DNA from: Cyanophora paradoxa
Lineage: Eukaryota; Glaucocystophyceae; Cyanophorales; Cyanophoraceae
Assembly: GCA_004431415.1 (NCBI GenBank)
Contig: QPMI01000408.1
Location: forward strand, 1,163,364-1,227,363
Direction: 5' to 3'
DNA length: 64,000 bases
A program made the position numbers and the translations under genes. Shown here one piece after another: positions 54,528-64,000 of the stretch. The notes beneath the pieces were generated by a model. It was given only the letters and a program-made list of their open reading frames with translations, was not told where the DNA came from and made no database searches. Position 1 is the stretch's first letter, and each line of letters starts with the position of its first letter.

Positions 54528-57500
54528 ATGTCGCGTCCCTTTATCGCTTCGCAAGCGAGCAATGGAAGCGTCAGCGCTCCCCTGGCGCTGCCGACGGAGC
54601 GCGCGGAGGCCGCCCTCGCTGCCGGTCAGGTCGACCTGCCGCCCCCGCTCTGCGCGGGTGTGATCGACCTGGAGAACGACGCCGAGTCTGTCGGCGGCGA
54701 CGGTGCGCGTTAGCGAGCGCGCTCGTCGAGATTGCAGAGCGCCGACGTCCTCTCAGAGGCCGAGGATCCGGAGCCAGCGGAGCCCGAGGCCGAGGCCGAA
54801 GAGCTCGACGACGAGGCGCGGCTCGTCGATCGCCTGAATTCGAACGAATGCGCCTGGCGCGTCGAGCTGCGTCGGAACGGCTCCGCGAGCACTTACGCCG
54901 CGCGCAGGGAGGTGGTCGTCTCGGACTGCGCGTGGCGGCAGTGGCGGGCGAAGAAGGGCGTCGAGCCCGTGCTGAGGCGGGACGTCCTGCGCAAGCTCAT
55001 CCGCATCGCCAGCGGCCAGCGCGGCGCACGCCTCTCGAAGCGGATCGCCCTCCCGGTGTGCACGCGGCGCCGCCCCGCGCGCCCCTCCCGGCGCCGCTGA
55101 GCGGTGTGCGCAGCAAGCGCCGCAGCCGCAGCTCTTCGAATCGTACCTCTGCGCCCGCGGCTGGCGCGCGCTATGGGAAGAGGCGCGTTCGTCGCGCCCC
55201 GCGCCCGCGCCCGCCCGCCGCGCGTGCGGCACAGGCCCGCGGGCTGACTGAGCGACAGGTGGTGGGGGTCTCGGGGCGGGACGGCGTCGTGCGGGATCAA
55301 ATTCTGCTGTGGTGCGCCCCTTTGAGCCCCGCGCCCCGCGCTCCCGCGCCCGGCCCACGGGGCGGGCGCAGGGGCGTCTTCGGCCACGACAGGACGGAGG
55401 CACGGATCCGCTACATCGAAGAGAAGATCCAGGGGCGGCCCCCCTTGGAGCTGCGGCCGGCGCCGCGGCCCGCCGGCCCCGGCGGCGCGAGGCTGCCGCG
55501 CGAGTTTGCGGGGGACCTGCCGCCCTCCGCCCCCGGGCGCCGCTACCTCGTCGCAGCGTCCCTGTACCCCGACGAGGCCCCGTCGGCCGCTGGTACCGGT
55601 GACGGCTCCGGGGGCGAGCGGCGGGGGCGCGACCGCGAGGCGGGTGCGCCGCGCCGCGCCGCGCGTGCAGCGGGTCGCGGGCCGCGGCGCCGACGCGGGC
55701 GGGGCGCAGACCAGCAGACGCTGGCGGAGGTGCGGGCGGAGGCGGCGGCGGTGGCGCTGCTGCCGCTGGCGGGCGGCGCCGACTTCCCGAACGAGATCGC
55801 CGCGCGGAGCAGCGGGGCGCCGTGGGCGCCGCCTGGCCCTGCCTCGTCAACGGGCGGCCCGGCACCGGCAAGACCTCCTGCGCCGCCCTCCGGTGCCCGC
55901 CCCGCCCCGCGGCCCGGCCCGGCAGCGCCGCTGACGCGGGGCGGCGCAGGCTGTGGGCGGGGCACCGGGCCTACTGGGGCCGCTCGCGCGGGGCGCGGCT
56001 GCTCTCGCGGACGGGCACTACCGTTCGGTCTTCCTCGCGGCGAGTGCGGCGCTCTGCCGCGAGGTCCGCGCCGCCTTCTGCAGGCTGGTGCGGCCCGCCC
56101 CGCCCGCCTCGGCCCCGCGCTCGCTGCCGGTGACGCCGGGCGCGCAGCGGCGGCGGAGGGCGCCTCGATGCGGGCGGTCGTCACGCGCGACGCGGCGGCG
56201 GCGGCGGTGCGCCCACCATTTCTAGATTCGATCTCCTCAGAGAGCGTCGTTCTGACGGCGGGGCGGCGGGGCAGGATGAGGAGGTGGACGGGATGGGCGC
56301 CGACGACGACGCGCTCGCCGCCGCCGCCGCCGCGTCGCTGGCGGAGCTCGACGAGGCCGCCTTCCCCCTCTTCGGTGCGCCCCGCCGCGCTCGCGGCGCC
56401 GGCGCCGCTAAACCTGACCGGCCGCGGCGCGCAGTGACGCGGGACCGGTTCCTGCGGATGCTGAACGGCGCGCTGGACCGGCCGTTCGACCTCGCCGGCG
56501 AGGGCGAGGTGCGGGAGCCGGCAGCCGGGCACGCCGCGGCCGGCGGGGGCGGCGCTGACGCGGGCGGCAGCGGCTGGTGACGGCGGCGCGGTTCCAGGCG
56601 GAGCTGTGGCCGGAGCTGTGCACGGCGGGGCGCGACGAGCTGCGGGCGATCGGCAGCGACGCCGCGTGGCTCGAGATCGTCTCCCACATCCGGTGCCCGC
56701 CCCGCCACGTCCTCCCGGCGCCCCTCCCGCGCAGCGTGCGCTGACGGCGGACAACGGCGCAGGGGCAGCCTGGACGCGCTCCTGTCGCCCGACGGCTGCC
56801 TCTCCGAGGCGCAGTACCATGAGCTCGGAGAGGCTCTCCGACGGCTCGGAGCTCGGACGCATGCAGTGCGCCCCGCGCGGCCCGCCCCGACCCGCCGCGT
56901 CACGTCAGCCGTGGACCGACCCGCGCCCTGCGGCAGGTCGACGCTGGGCGAGGGGCAGCGGCGGGCGGTCTACGCGCTGCACGCGCGCTACGAGCAGCTG
57001 AAGCGGAGCCCGCGGCACGCCCGCGCCGGCGGCGCCCTCTTCGACCACATGGTCCGCCCGGGCCCTGCCCCGCGCCTGCCCCGGCCCGCGCCCCGCGCCC
57101 CGAGCTGACGTGCGCGGGCGCCTCCGCTGCAGGACGTCGTGCCACACGGTGCACCACGTGTTCCGGCGGGTGCGGGCGGGGGGGTACCGCGGGCCGGCCG
57201 TGCACGAGGCCTACGTCGACGAGGTCCAGGTGGGCCCTTTCCTCGCAGGGCGGCCTTCCGGCCCCGGCTTGGCCCCGTCTTGAGGCGGCCGGCCGGGCAG
57301 GACTTCACGGCGGCGGAGGTCGGCCTCGTGGCGGCCTTCGCGGGCGACGCGCGCGCGCTGTGGCTCTCCGGCGACTCCGCGCAGGCCATCGCCCGCGGTC
57401 CGCCGCCCGCCCCACCACGCCCCGCGCCCCGAGTTCCTGACCGCGGCCCCGGCTCGCAGGGGTCTCCTTCCGCTTCTCGGATCTGAAGCGGCTGATCTGA

Positions 57501-59960
57501 AGTGGAGCAGGAGCTCTACGGGCGCGCCTGCACGCCCGCCGGCCACGCCCCCATGCGCTACCTGACGCAGGTCCGAGCCGCGGCGCGCGCGCCCCGGCCC
57601 GCCGGCCGCTCGCCCCTCGAGCTCCGACGCGGCGGGCAGAACTACCGCTCGCACGCGGGGATCGTGGGGCTGGCGTCGACGCTGCTGGACGTGCTCGAGG
57701 TCCTCTTCCCCGGCGCCCTCGACCGCCTGCCCCGCGACTCCGGTGCCCCCTTGCCCTCCCCCTCCCCCCCCCCCCCCCATCCGTCCCTCCCTTCCCCCAT
57801 ATCCCAGGGCCCCCTCCTCCCCTAGCTCCCCTCCCAACCCACAGCCCCCCCCCTTCCCCCCCTCCTCCTCCCCCCCTCCCAAACAAATCGGCCCCCCACT
57901 CCCGCCCTGCGCAATGCGCTGCTGAGCTCCCTGCTGCTTCGTCGCCGCAGGCATCCGGGAGGGCGAGCCGCCCGTCACGCTCCGCAGCGGCAGCGAGGCC
58001 GCTCTGGAGGCGTTCCTCTTCGGCGCGGGGCGCGGCGCCGCGGACCGTCGCCTCGGCGCCGAGCAGGTCCGCCCGCCCCGGGCCCGCCCGCGCCGCGGCG
58101 GGTCCGTGAGGCCGAGGGGCGGCAGGTGGTGCTGGTGCGGACGGCGGCGTGCAAGGCGCGGGTGCCGTCGTTCCTGCGGCAGAGCGTGGCGCTGACCGTC
58201 GAGGAGGCCAAGGGCCTCGAGTTCGACGCCATCCTCCTGTGCGCCGATGATTCTTTCCCGGCGGCCCTTCTCGCGGCCTCGCTCAGATCCGCGCGCTGCG
58301 CCGGCGCAGGCTGGACTTCTTCCGCGAGTCGCGGGCGGAGGAGGACCGCCTGTGGCGCGAGGCGCTGCGAGCGTGCGAGGAGGAGGTCGTCGCCCGCGCG
58401 ACGGCCGCCGGCGCCGGCTCCTCCGCGCCCGGCGACGGCGAGTCGTCTTCGGTGCGCAGGGCGCCTGCAGCGGTGTTTGCCTCGCGCTGCTGAGGGCCGC
58501 CGCCGCAGAGGGCGCAGGGGCCGGACCCGTCGGCGCCGCGGATGCAGGCGATCGCGCTGGAGCTGCGGCTGCTGTACACGGCCGTCACGCGCGCCCGCGA
58601 GCAAGTCTGGTCCGCCCCCTCGCTCCCGAGCCCCGGCAAGAGGCTGCTGATATCTGTGATGGGAAAGGATCTTCGACGCTGACGGCGGGGCGCGGGGCTC
58701 CGGGGCCTCCCGCCGCCAGGCCTTCATCGGCCTCCTGCACAAGTGCCGCGCCGTGCAGGTGCTTTCGCTCTGATTGACGAGTGGATCCGCGATCGCTGAC
58801 GGCTGGGCAGGACGAGACGACGGCCGGCACGGCGCCGCGGCGAGTGGAGAGCACTGCAGCCGATTGGGTGCGCTTTGCGCAGCCACTAAGACTGAATTCG
58901 GCGCTTCGTCTGACGCGTCTCGCCGCAGCGCCGGAAGGCGCGGGAGTACGAGCGGCTCGGGCTGCACGAGGCGGTCGCCCGCGCCAACGCCATCGCCGCC
59001 GAGCTCGACGCCGCCGCAACGGCCGCCGTCGCTTCCGCGTCCGGCGAGGCCGAGAGCGAGGCAACGGGGGCTCAGCCCGCAACGTCCGGCAGCGCTCCGG
59101 AAAAGCCGTCGACGCCTCCGAAATCTGCCTCGAACGAGGCCCGGTCGCAGCTGCTGGAGAAAGCGAAGCGGGCGCTGAACAGGGCGAGAGGTGCGCAGTA
59201 CTCGTACTTCTCTCCGCATCGATGAGGTGTGAGCGCCTCGCAGAGCGCAAGAACGCGGCGGAGAAGGCGGAGGACCTGCGCTCCGCGGCCGCCCTTCTCG
59301 AGCAGGCCGGCGAGCTGCTAGCGCTCCGCGCGGCAAAGGCGTATCTCGAGTGCGCAGAAATGTGCTCCGGTCACGCCGCGCCTTCCCGCCTTGATTGGGG
59401 CCTTCTCGCAGCGCTGGGGAGCACGGGCAGTCAGCCGAGCTGTTCGACCGCGCGGGGCAGCCGGCGGAGGCCTGGTCTGTCTGGAAGCAGTCAGGCCGCT
59501 GGGCCGACGCCGCTGCGGTGAGCTGCTTGTTGTTTCGCCTCAGCTTTTGGCTTTGCGATTGCCGACGGTCTTCGCGCAGTACTACGAGGCGCGCGGATGC
59601 ATGGAGCTTGCGCTCGAGGCGCTCGAGAGCGCCGGAATGTGGGGCGAGTGCTTCGAGCTGGCGAAGAAGCACCCCGCGTTGGTCATAGACGGCGGCGTCG
59701 GCGGGGCGGACGAGGAGGTGCCGCCGAACGTGTCGTCGCGGCAGCGCGGCCTGGCGTACTACGCGTTCAAGTGCTGCCTCCCGCTGCTCGAGGCGGTCGG
59801 GGCCGACCTCCAGCGCGACCCGCCCTCCGCCCGGCAGCTCGCCGCGTTCAACGTACTTATTGACGCCGTCTCGGAGAGAGATAAAGAGGACGATTCTCTA
59901 CCGCCACGCCCTGGGGTGCGAGCTTTACTCACCTGCCTTCACGCTCGAGCTCGAGGCTGA
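54528..59960 (+). CDS. TRANK1-like superfamily 1 helicase with TPR-type tail
   Basis: Large UvrD-type nucleic-acid-dependent ATPase of the TRANK1 (TPR and ankyrin repeat) group. ATG at 54528 (MSRPFIASQASNGSVSAPLA). Upstream region: SADVLSEAEDPEPAEPEAEA, VVVSDCAWRQWRAKKGVEPV, LFESYLCARGWRALWEEA, RTEARIRYIEEKIQGRP. Walker A is CLVNGRPGTGKTS near 55846; FLAASAALCREVRAAFCRL follows. Then DEAAFPLF, TRDRFLRMLNGALDRPFDL, WLEIVSHIR, LGEGQRRAVYALHARYEQLK. Walker B is AYVDEVQ/DFT (57209-57229 and on), with LSGDSAQAIARGVSFRFSDL, QNYRSHAGIVGLASTLLDVL, VEEAKGLEFDAILL (58200) and LLYTAVTRAREQVW (58569). All SF1 motifs I-VI are visible. The tail has TPR-like helices (KAYLECAEMC, AELFDRAGQPAEAWSVWKQS, YYEARGCMELALEALESAGM). 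The last exon ends at 59960 or may splice on to about 60,050. Function of the family is poorly known. Confidence 0.85.
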
Positions 59961-60129
59961 CGTTGTACTTCTGCTGCTCTTCAGTTCGACAAAGTCCTCT
60001 CTTCGCCCCGGCATTTTCAAGCACCTGGGGCACGTGCTTTAATTTTCTGCAGCAGCGTTTCGGTTCTCTGACGCGCTATAATTCAGCTTTTGGAGTTTCT
60101 TTCCTCATGCAAGTACCCATCGCTGCTGA

Positions 60130-61140
60130 GATGGCTCGTTCGAGTTTTTGGCGCCAAGTGCAAAAGTTTCGAAGATCACGCAGCATTCTGCAGCCGTAAG
60201 CTTTGACCCACGTTTTCGCGTTCTTTTTCAGACGAAGGCTGTCTGCTCAGAGCACCGTTTACCGGAGTGGCTTTGGGGACACGTGTGCAATTTCTACAGA
60301 GCTTTTGAGGACGGAAGGCGAAACGGTAATTATCTTTATTTTGCTCTGACGTGTAATTATAATGAAGAGATATCGCTGTCTGACAATCGGGAGTACCGCA
60401 ACGCAGTTGCCGCTGTGATTGCAGAGCAGAGCGCTGACCCGAAAACGGTTTCCGTCGGTTCAACCGAAGAACTCTATGACGCTCTCCAACGCAGCCGAGA
60501 TAGCCCGTGCAGAGCAACCCGAATCGTTTTGCGTCCTGGCAGGTGCACGCACTGTGCATGCTCAGCATTTCTTTCAGCAAAGTACACGCTCTGATTCAGC
60601 GATCCGACAGGTACGTCCTCTCGAGGGGACTGGACATCAACTCGTCGGTTTCCATCTATGGGGAGCGGTCCTCCGTTTTGGACGGGTCAGAGCTCTCGGA
60701 GGGCGACAACCTGATCGCGATCGACGGCTGGAAGGCACCGGTGGACACCGCGCGACCTGTCGACCCTGCCTACGGCGAAGCGAAGCGGCTCAGGGTCGAA
60801 GTCTCGCTCGTCGGCTTCGCGATCGAAGACAAGCGTCGGCGCCCCGCCCCGCTCGCGTCTGCGGCGCCGTCCCCGTCCACCGTTTCAGTGCGGGGTCCGG
60901 CGGCCGCGTTCGTGAGGGGCTGCACGATCGTCAGCCAGCGCGGCGTCTGCATTGACGTCAACTCCGACGACTGCGAGCCATCGTCCTCTTGTCAGACCGA
61001 CGGCACCGATTGTGACGGGCCACCGAGATTGGTGAACGTGAGCTGCGTTTACAGTGTGATCCGCGGCGGGCAGAGCTCGATCGCTGTGCGAATCCGCCAG
61101 TCCAAGGCTTTCTTCGGAATGAATGAGATCCACGGAGATG
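60130..61140 (+). CDS. Beta-helix (pectate-lyase-fold-like) protein, 5' part
   Basis: ATG at 60130 (MARSSFWRQVQKFRRSRSIL). A GTAAGC..TTCAG intron leads to TKAVCSEHRLPEWLWGHVCN with FYRAFEDGRRN, faintly F-box-like. A second intron leads to VAAVIAEQSADPKTVSVGST with EELYDALQRS and RATRIVLRPG. The long exon from about 60611 reads YVLSRGLDINSSVSIYGERS with SVLDGSELSEGDNLIAIDG, VSLVGFAIEDKRRR, AAFVRGCTIVSQRGVCIDVN and SKAFFGMNEIHGD. Repeated short beta-strand turns of the I-x-x-x-V-x-G type match right-handed beta-helix proteins such as SHCRBP1-like and NosD-like. A GTGCGTGGCC donor at about 61140 follows HGD, so the gene probably continues beyond the LINE and outside the window. Confidence 0.6.
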
Positions 61141-61160
61141 GTGCGTGGCCGTTGAATTCG

Positions 61161-61238
61161 CTTATATATACAATTCATTATATCAAACTTGAAGAACGTC
61201 TATATATACAATTCATTATATCAAACTGAAGAACTTGA
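61161..61238. repeat. 39-bp tandem duplication at the LINE 5' junction
   Basis: TATATATACAATTCATTATA with TCAAACTTGAAGAACG is followed directly by a second copy differing by one base. It abuts the point where reverse-transcriptase coding sequence begins. Confidence 0.9.
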
Positions 61239-62590
61239 AGTTCGGTTTCGGGTCCCAATTTATCAAGTGGGTCCGCCTGCTCTACTCTGATCTGCAGGGT
61301 TCTGTTCACATTAACGGCTGGACCTCCGCCCCTTTCCCCATTCGATGCGGTGTACGTCAGGGTGGCCCCCTTTCGCCCTATCTATATAATTTGTGCACAC
61401 ACCTTTTAGCCCTTTTGATTAATGCTGATGCTCGTATACGAGGTGTCCGCTTGTCCTCTAGCTCTCTTTGCAAGGTGCTCCAGTTTGCAGACGACACGGT
61501 TCCTTTAATCTCGTCTTTTACCGAATTGCCTTTCTGGAAAGAGTGCTTTGATAAATACTGCCGGCTCTCTGGAGCTCTTATTAATCTCGAGAAATCTAGC
61601 CTTCTTCCACTCCGCGATATCCCCGCACATGCCTGGCCTAGCGTCGAGGACTGCCCCTGGCGGCGTCTTCAGGTGACGGATCTCCCTCCCGCTGAAAAAA
61701 TTCGAAAATACCTGGGCTTTCCACTAGAGCCCGATCTGTCCCGGTTCTGGCGGAAAAAGACCGCTGCTCTTGATATCCGTGTCCAGCAAGCGAAGACTTA
61801 TCGCATGCCGATGCGTTCCGGCGTTCTCCTTGCCTGGGCTGTATTTATTGGGTCCCTACATTATGCTCTATATTTGCTTGACCCCCTGATGCTCAGTATT
61901 CGACATGGCAAGAGAAGCTTCGCGCTTTTGCTGGCGTGAGCGGGCAGCTTTCGAAGTATATTTCTCCTCTGCCGTGGCGTCAAGGTGGTCTCAACTGCCC
62001 GGATATTCGAGCTTTTTCGTTATCGCTGAAAATGAAGTGGGTGGCCTTGCTCGCTGACCCCTCTTGTTCAGCTCCTTGGAAGGAGTACCTCTTGAGCAAA
62101 CTGACGCTCAGCTGGCACCTTTTTCCTATGGCCCCGCCCTTGTCTCGCTCGCCTCCCACTTGACAGACTTGACTTGCCTCCTATTTGGAAGCGGACTCTC
62201 TCCGAGTGGGCTCAGCGCCAGGGCGTGTGTCAACCTCGTAACTCTCCCGAAGTGTTATCCCAACTCTTTTCTTCAATCCTCTGTTCAGTACTCCCGGCGA
62301 CGAGGTCGACTGGAGTCGCTGTGCACGGTCCGGCTTGCTGCGGGTCTGCGATATCTGGGATTGTGCTGCCCGGGGGTTCCGGGCTCCAGCAGCTGCCTCC
62401 TCCGCCCTCCACTCCTTTTTCCCTAGTCTGTGTTCTGCGCTCCCGGCTACTTGGCGCCAGGTTCTCGAGGCCCCTGCATCGCCGCCTCCGCATCTCTGGT
62501 GGTCCGGACCGGACGCCTCGTTTGCTCTCCTTCGAGGCCCAAGTGGTACTTTTGTGTTGCCTTCCCCGTTCGCGATAACCAGATAATTCC
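61226..62590 (+). mobile_element. 5'-truncated, frameshifted LINE (non-LTR retrotransposon)
   Basis: The first frame gives the middle and end of a reverse transcriptase: FGFGSQFIKWVRLLYSDLQG, CGVRQGGPLSPYLYNL, VLQFADDT (catalytic Asp pair), LSGALINLEKSSLLP, KIRKYLGFPLEPDLSRFWRK. It ends at 61939. The next frame goes on with QLSKYISPLPWRQGGLNCPD then MKWVALLADPSCSAPWKEYL, the usual LINE C-terminal region. A third frame (62335 on) gives VCDIWDCAARGFRAP and LCSALPATWRQVLEAP. The fingers, endonuclease and ORF1 are missing and frames are broken, so this copy is dead. It lies in a probable intron of the beta-helix gene, in the same orientation. No poly-A tail or clear target-site duplication seen; the 3' limit is approximate. 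Confidence 0.85.
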
Positions 62591-64000
62591 ACGGGTGCTG
62601 GACTACATACCGCGCGTTCCTTGCCGCCCTGCGGCTTCCCACCCTGTGGGCCTATCCTCGAGCTCCAATTCAATTCTGTCCCGTTTGCTCCCGCTGCATG
62701 TTTGCTTCAGCGTTTTTTTTGCAAAAGTGGACGTCGCATTGATACACCACGGCACATGTATCAATGTTCTACGTGACGCGCCCTTCCGACCGGTCATCTA
62801 TCTAGCCGAAGATGCTAGCGAGGTGCCGGCCATGGGTCGCTCAATATGGGAGGTTCGCCTGAGTGGGGGAGCCATGGTTTTCGGTGATAGCCGTAACCAG
62901 ACCCGCGCGCCCACCCCTTGATCAACTCCTCCATCCCTCATGAGCCCTGGAAGTGAAATGTCTCGCAGTCCGCCGCCCTCCCTTGCCGCCGCTCCGCCAC
63001 CCCTCCTCCTCCTCACTCTGCCTCCTCCTCCTCCTCACCTGCGCCCCAGGACCCCGATTAATCGGTGTCCCGTCTTGTCGAGTGAAGAAGGTGGTAGGAG
63101 GAAGATATGAGGAAGGAGAGGGAGTGGGCGGAGGCAGCAGCTTGGGCGGGCAGCGGATGCGGGGCAGGCAGGGAGGGTGCCGGGACAGCAGTGTGGAGTG
63201 AGCGTGGGCATTGGCAGGCGGCGCAGAGAGCTGGGAGTGCGGGGACGAGGCGGGCCGCGAGGGGTCGGGAGGGGTCGACCGGGTTAGAGGGGGGGGCCGA
63301 GGCCAGGGGGGTGGCCGAGGCCGATGGGGTGGCCGAAGCCGGGGGGGGGGGCCGAAGCCGATGGGATGGCCGAAGCCGAGGGGGGCCGAAGCCGTGGGGG
63401 GCCGAAGCCATAGGGGTGGCCGGAGTCAACGAGGGGTTCGATACTTGTGAGTCGGTTGGGCTGGGGAGGGACCGTAGGGGCGGCGGGGCGGCATCGTGTG
63501 GGGTCCCGGTCGGGGGGCCGGCTGAAGCGAGGAGGGGGGGGGAGAGTCGGCTACTTGAAGCGTCGTTAGTGGTTTGTACACTCCAGGTGCGAAGAGGGAC
63601 GTGATTGTGGGTTGTCCAGCGGGTATCGACACCGTTCGCGCTTTCTTGGTCCCGCGCTTGGGGTCTTGCGACCGGCTGCCTTTCTTTCGCCGTAGGTACG
63701 GGTGGGGCGGGTGCAGAGGCGGGAAGGGGAGGGGTCATGGGCACGGGCGTTTGGGTGCCGGGGCGGGGGAGTATCGGTTGTCCGTTTGCGTGAGGCAGGC
63801 GACGGGCGAGTTCGTTCGAGGGAGGGGCCAGGGGGGCGTTGGGCGGGCGCTTGGAAGGTTGAGTAGCGGACGTAGGCCCGCGGGCAAAGCGGGCAGGGTG
63901 CCATTGTTGGGGTTCTTGTGGGAAGGCTGCGTTGGGGTGCAGCAGGTTGGGAGGCAGGTCTAGAGTATGAGGTGGTCTCCGGGCGAGCGGGGCACTTTCC
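62591..64000. other. Low-complexity region, no supported gene
   Basis: The first 300 bp keep a plus open frame (LRDAPFRPVIYLAEDASEVP ... stop at 62921) that may be the 3' end of the LINE or unrelated. After 62,980 the DNA is simple-sequence rich: CTCCTC runs at 63000-63040, then G-rich. No splice-supported exon seen. Confidence 0.45.
63285..63425. repeat. G-rich minisatellite, GGCCGAAGCCG(A/G) units
   Basis: About seven imperfect units of 15-24 bp, built as GGGG(G)TGGCCGA(A/G)GCC(G/A), with runs of up to nine G. Strand asymmetry (all G on plus) could allow G-quadruplex structure. Confidence 0.8.

Noticed and set aside
63058-63744. 228-residue minus frame rich in Pro/Ala/Ser
   Set aside because: It is the translation of the minisatellite and G-rich simple sequence; no domain or splice signal.

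Overview
This window is nuclear DNA from a very GC-rich eukaryote. Every gene I can follow is broken by short spliceosomal introns. Donors are mostly GTGCG, GTACCC or, unusually often, GC. Many acceptors have a CTGAC or CTGAG branch-point-like box a few bases upstream. The gene content (animal/fungal/protist-type families, a microbial-type rhodopsin, a DnaJ-type zinc-finger protein of the chloroplast BSD2/LQY1 style, a large membrane nucleotide cyclase) and the GC-rich compact introns suggest a unicellular alga. A pelagophyte-like stramenopile or a haptophyte fits best. This assignment is inference; nothing here proves the species.

Layout. 0-2.4 kb: kinesin-like gene (minus, runs off the left edge). 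2.9-3.6 kb: Yippee protein (minus). 3.6-4.4 kb: small membrane-anchored DnaJ-type zinc-finger protein (plus). 5.1-6.1 kb: nicotinamidase (minus). 6.5-8.0 kb: mitochondrial carrier of the SLC25A39/40 type (minus). 8.4-11.0 kb: secreted or membrane-anchored surface protein (plus). 11.2-12.6 kb: leucine-carboxyl-methyltransferase-like enzyme (minus). 13.0-16.9 kb: Pro/Ala/Gln-repeat protein (plus). 17.0-19.1 kb: F-box/leucine-rich protein (minus). 19.4-24.6 kb: one or two unidentified genes (minus). 24.9-26.3 kb: microbial-type rhodopsin (minus). 27.2-29.0 kb: nuclear-type protein with a triplicated helical module (minus). 29.0-31.3 kb: gene-poor stretch holding an inverted copy of 24.3-24.65 kb. 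31.3-34.6 kb: polytopic membrane protein (minus). 35.2-51.0 kb: a 16-kb gene for a polytopic TmcB-like/PAS/class III cyclase receptor (plus). 52.2-54.3 kb: DEDDy 3'-5' exonuclease with Cys-rich N-terminal repeats (minus). 54.5-60.0 kb: TRANK1-like SF1 helicase (plus). 60.1-61.1 kb: start of a beta-helix-type gene (plus), followed at 61.2 kb by a 5'-truncated, frameshifted LINE. 62.6-64 kb: low-complexity G-rich DNA with a minisatellite.

The genes are not an operon and show no single pathway. The two signalling genes stand out. The rhodopsin lacks the usual proton-acceptor Asp and has its helix-G lysine one residue out of place. The giant cyclase keeps all catalytic residues and carries the Lys/Asp pair that marks ATP rather than GTP as substrate. 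At DNA level the main novelty is that introns of the cyclase gene repeatedly contain imperfect copies of the preceding exon end plus its splice donor.

Exon joins below were worked out by eye. Ends of unidentified genes and first exons are the least certain parts.
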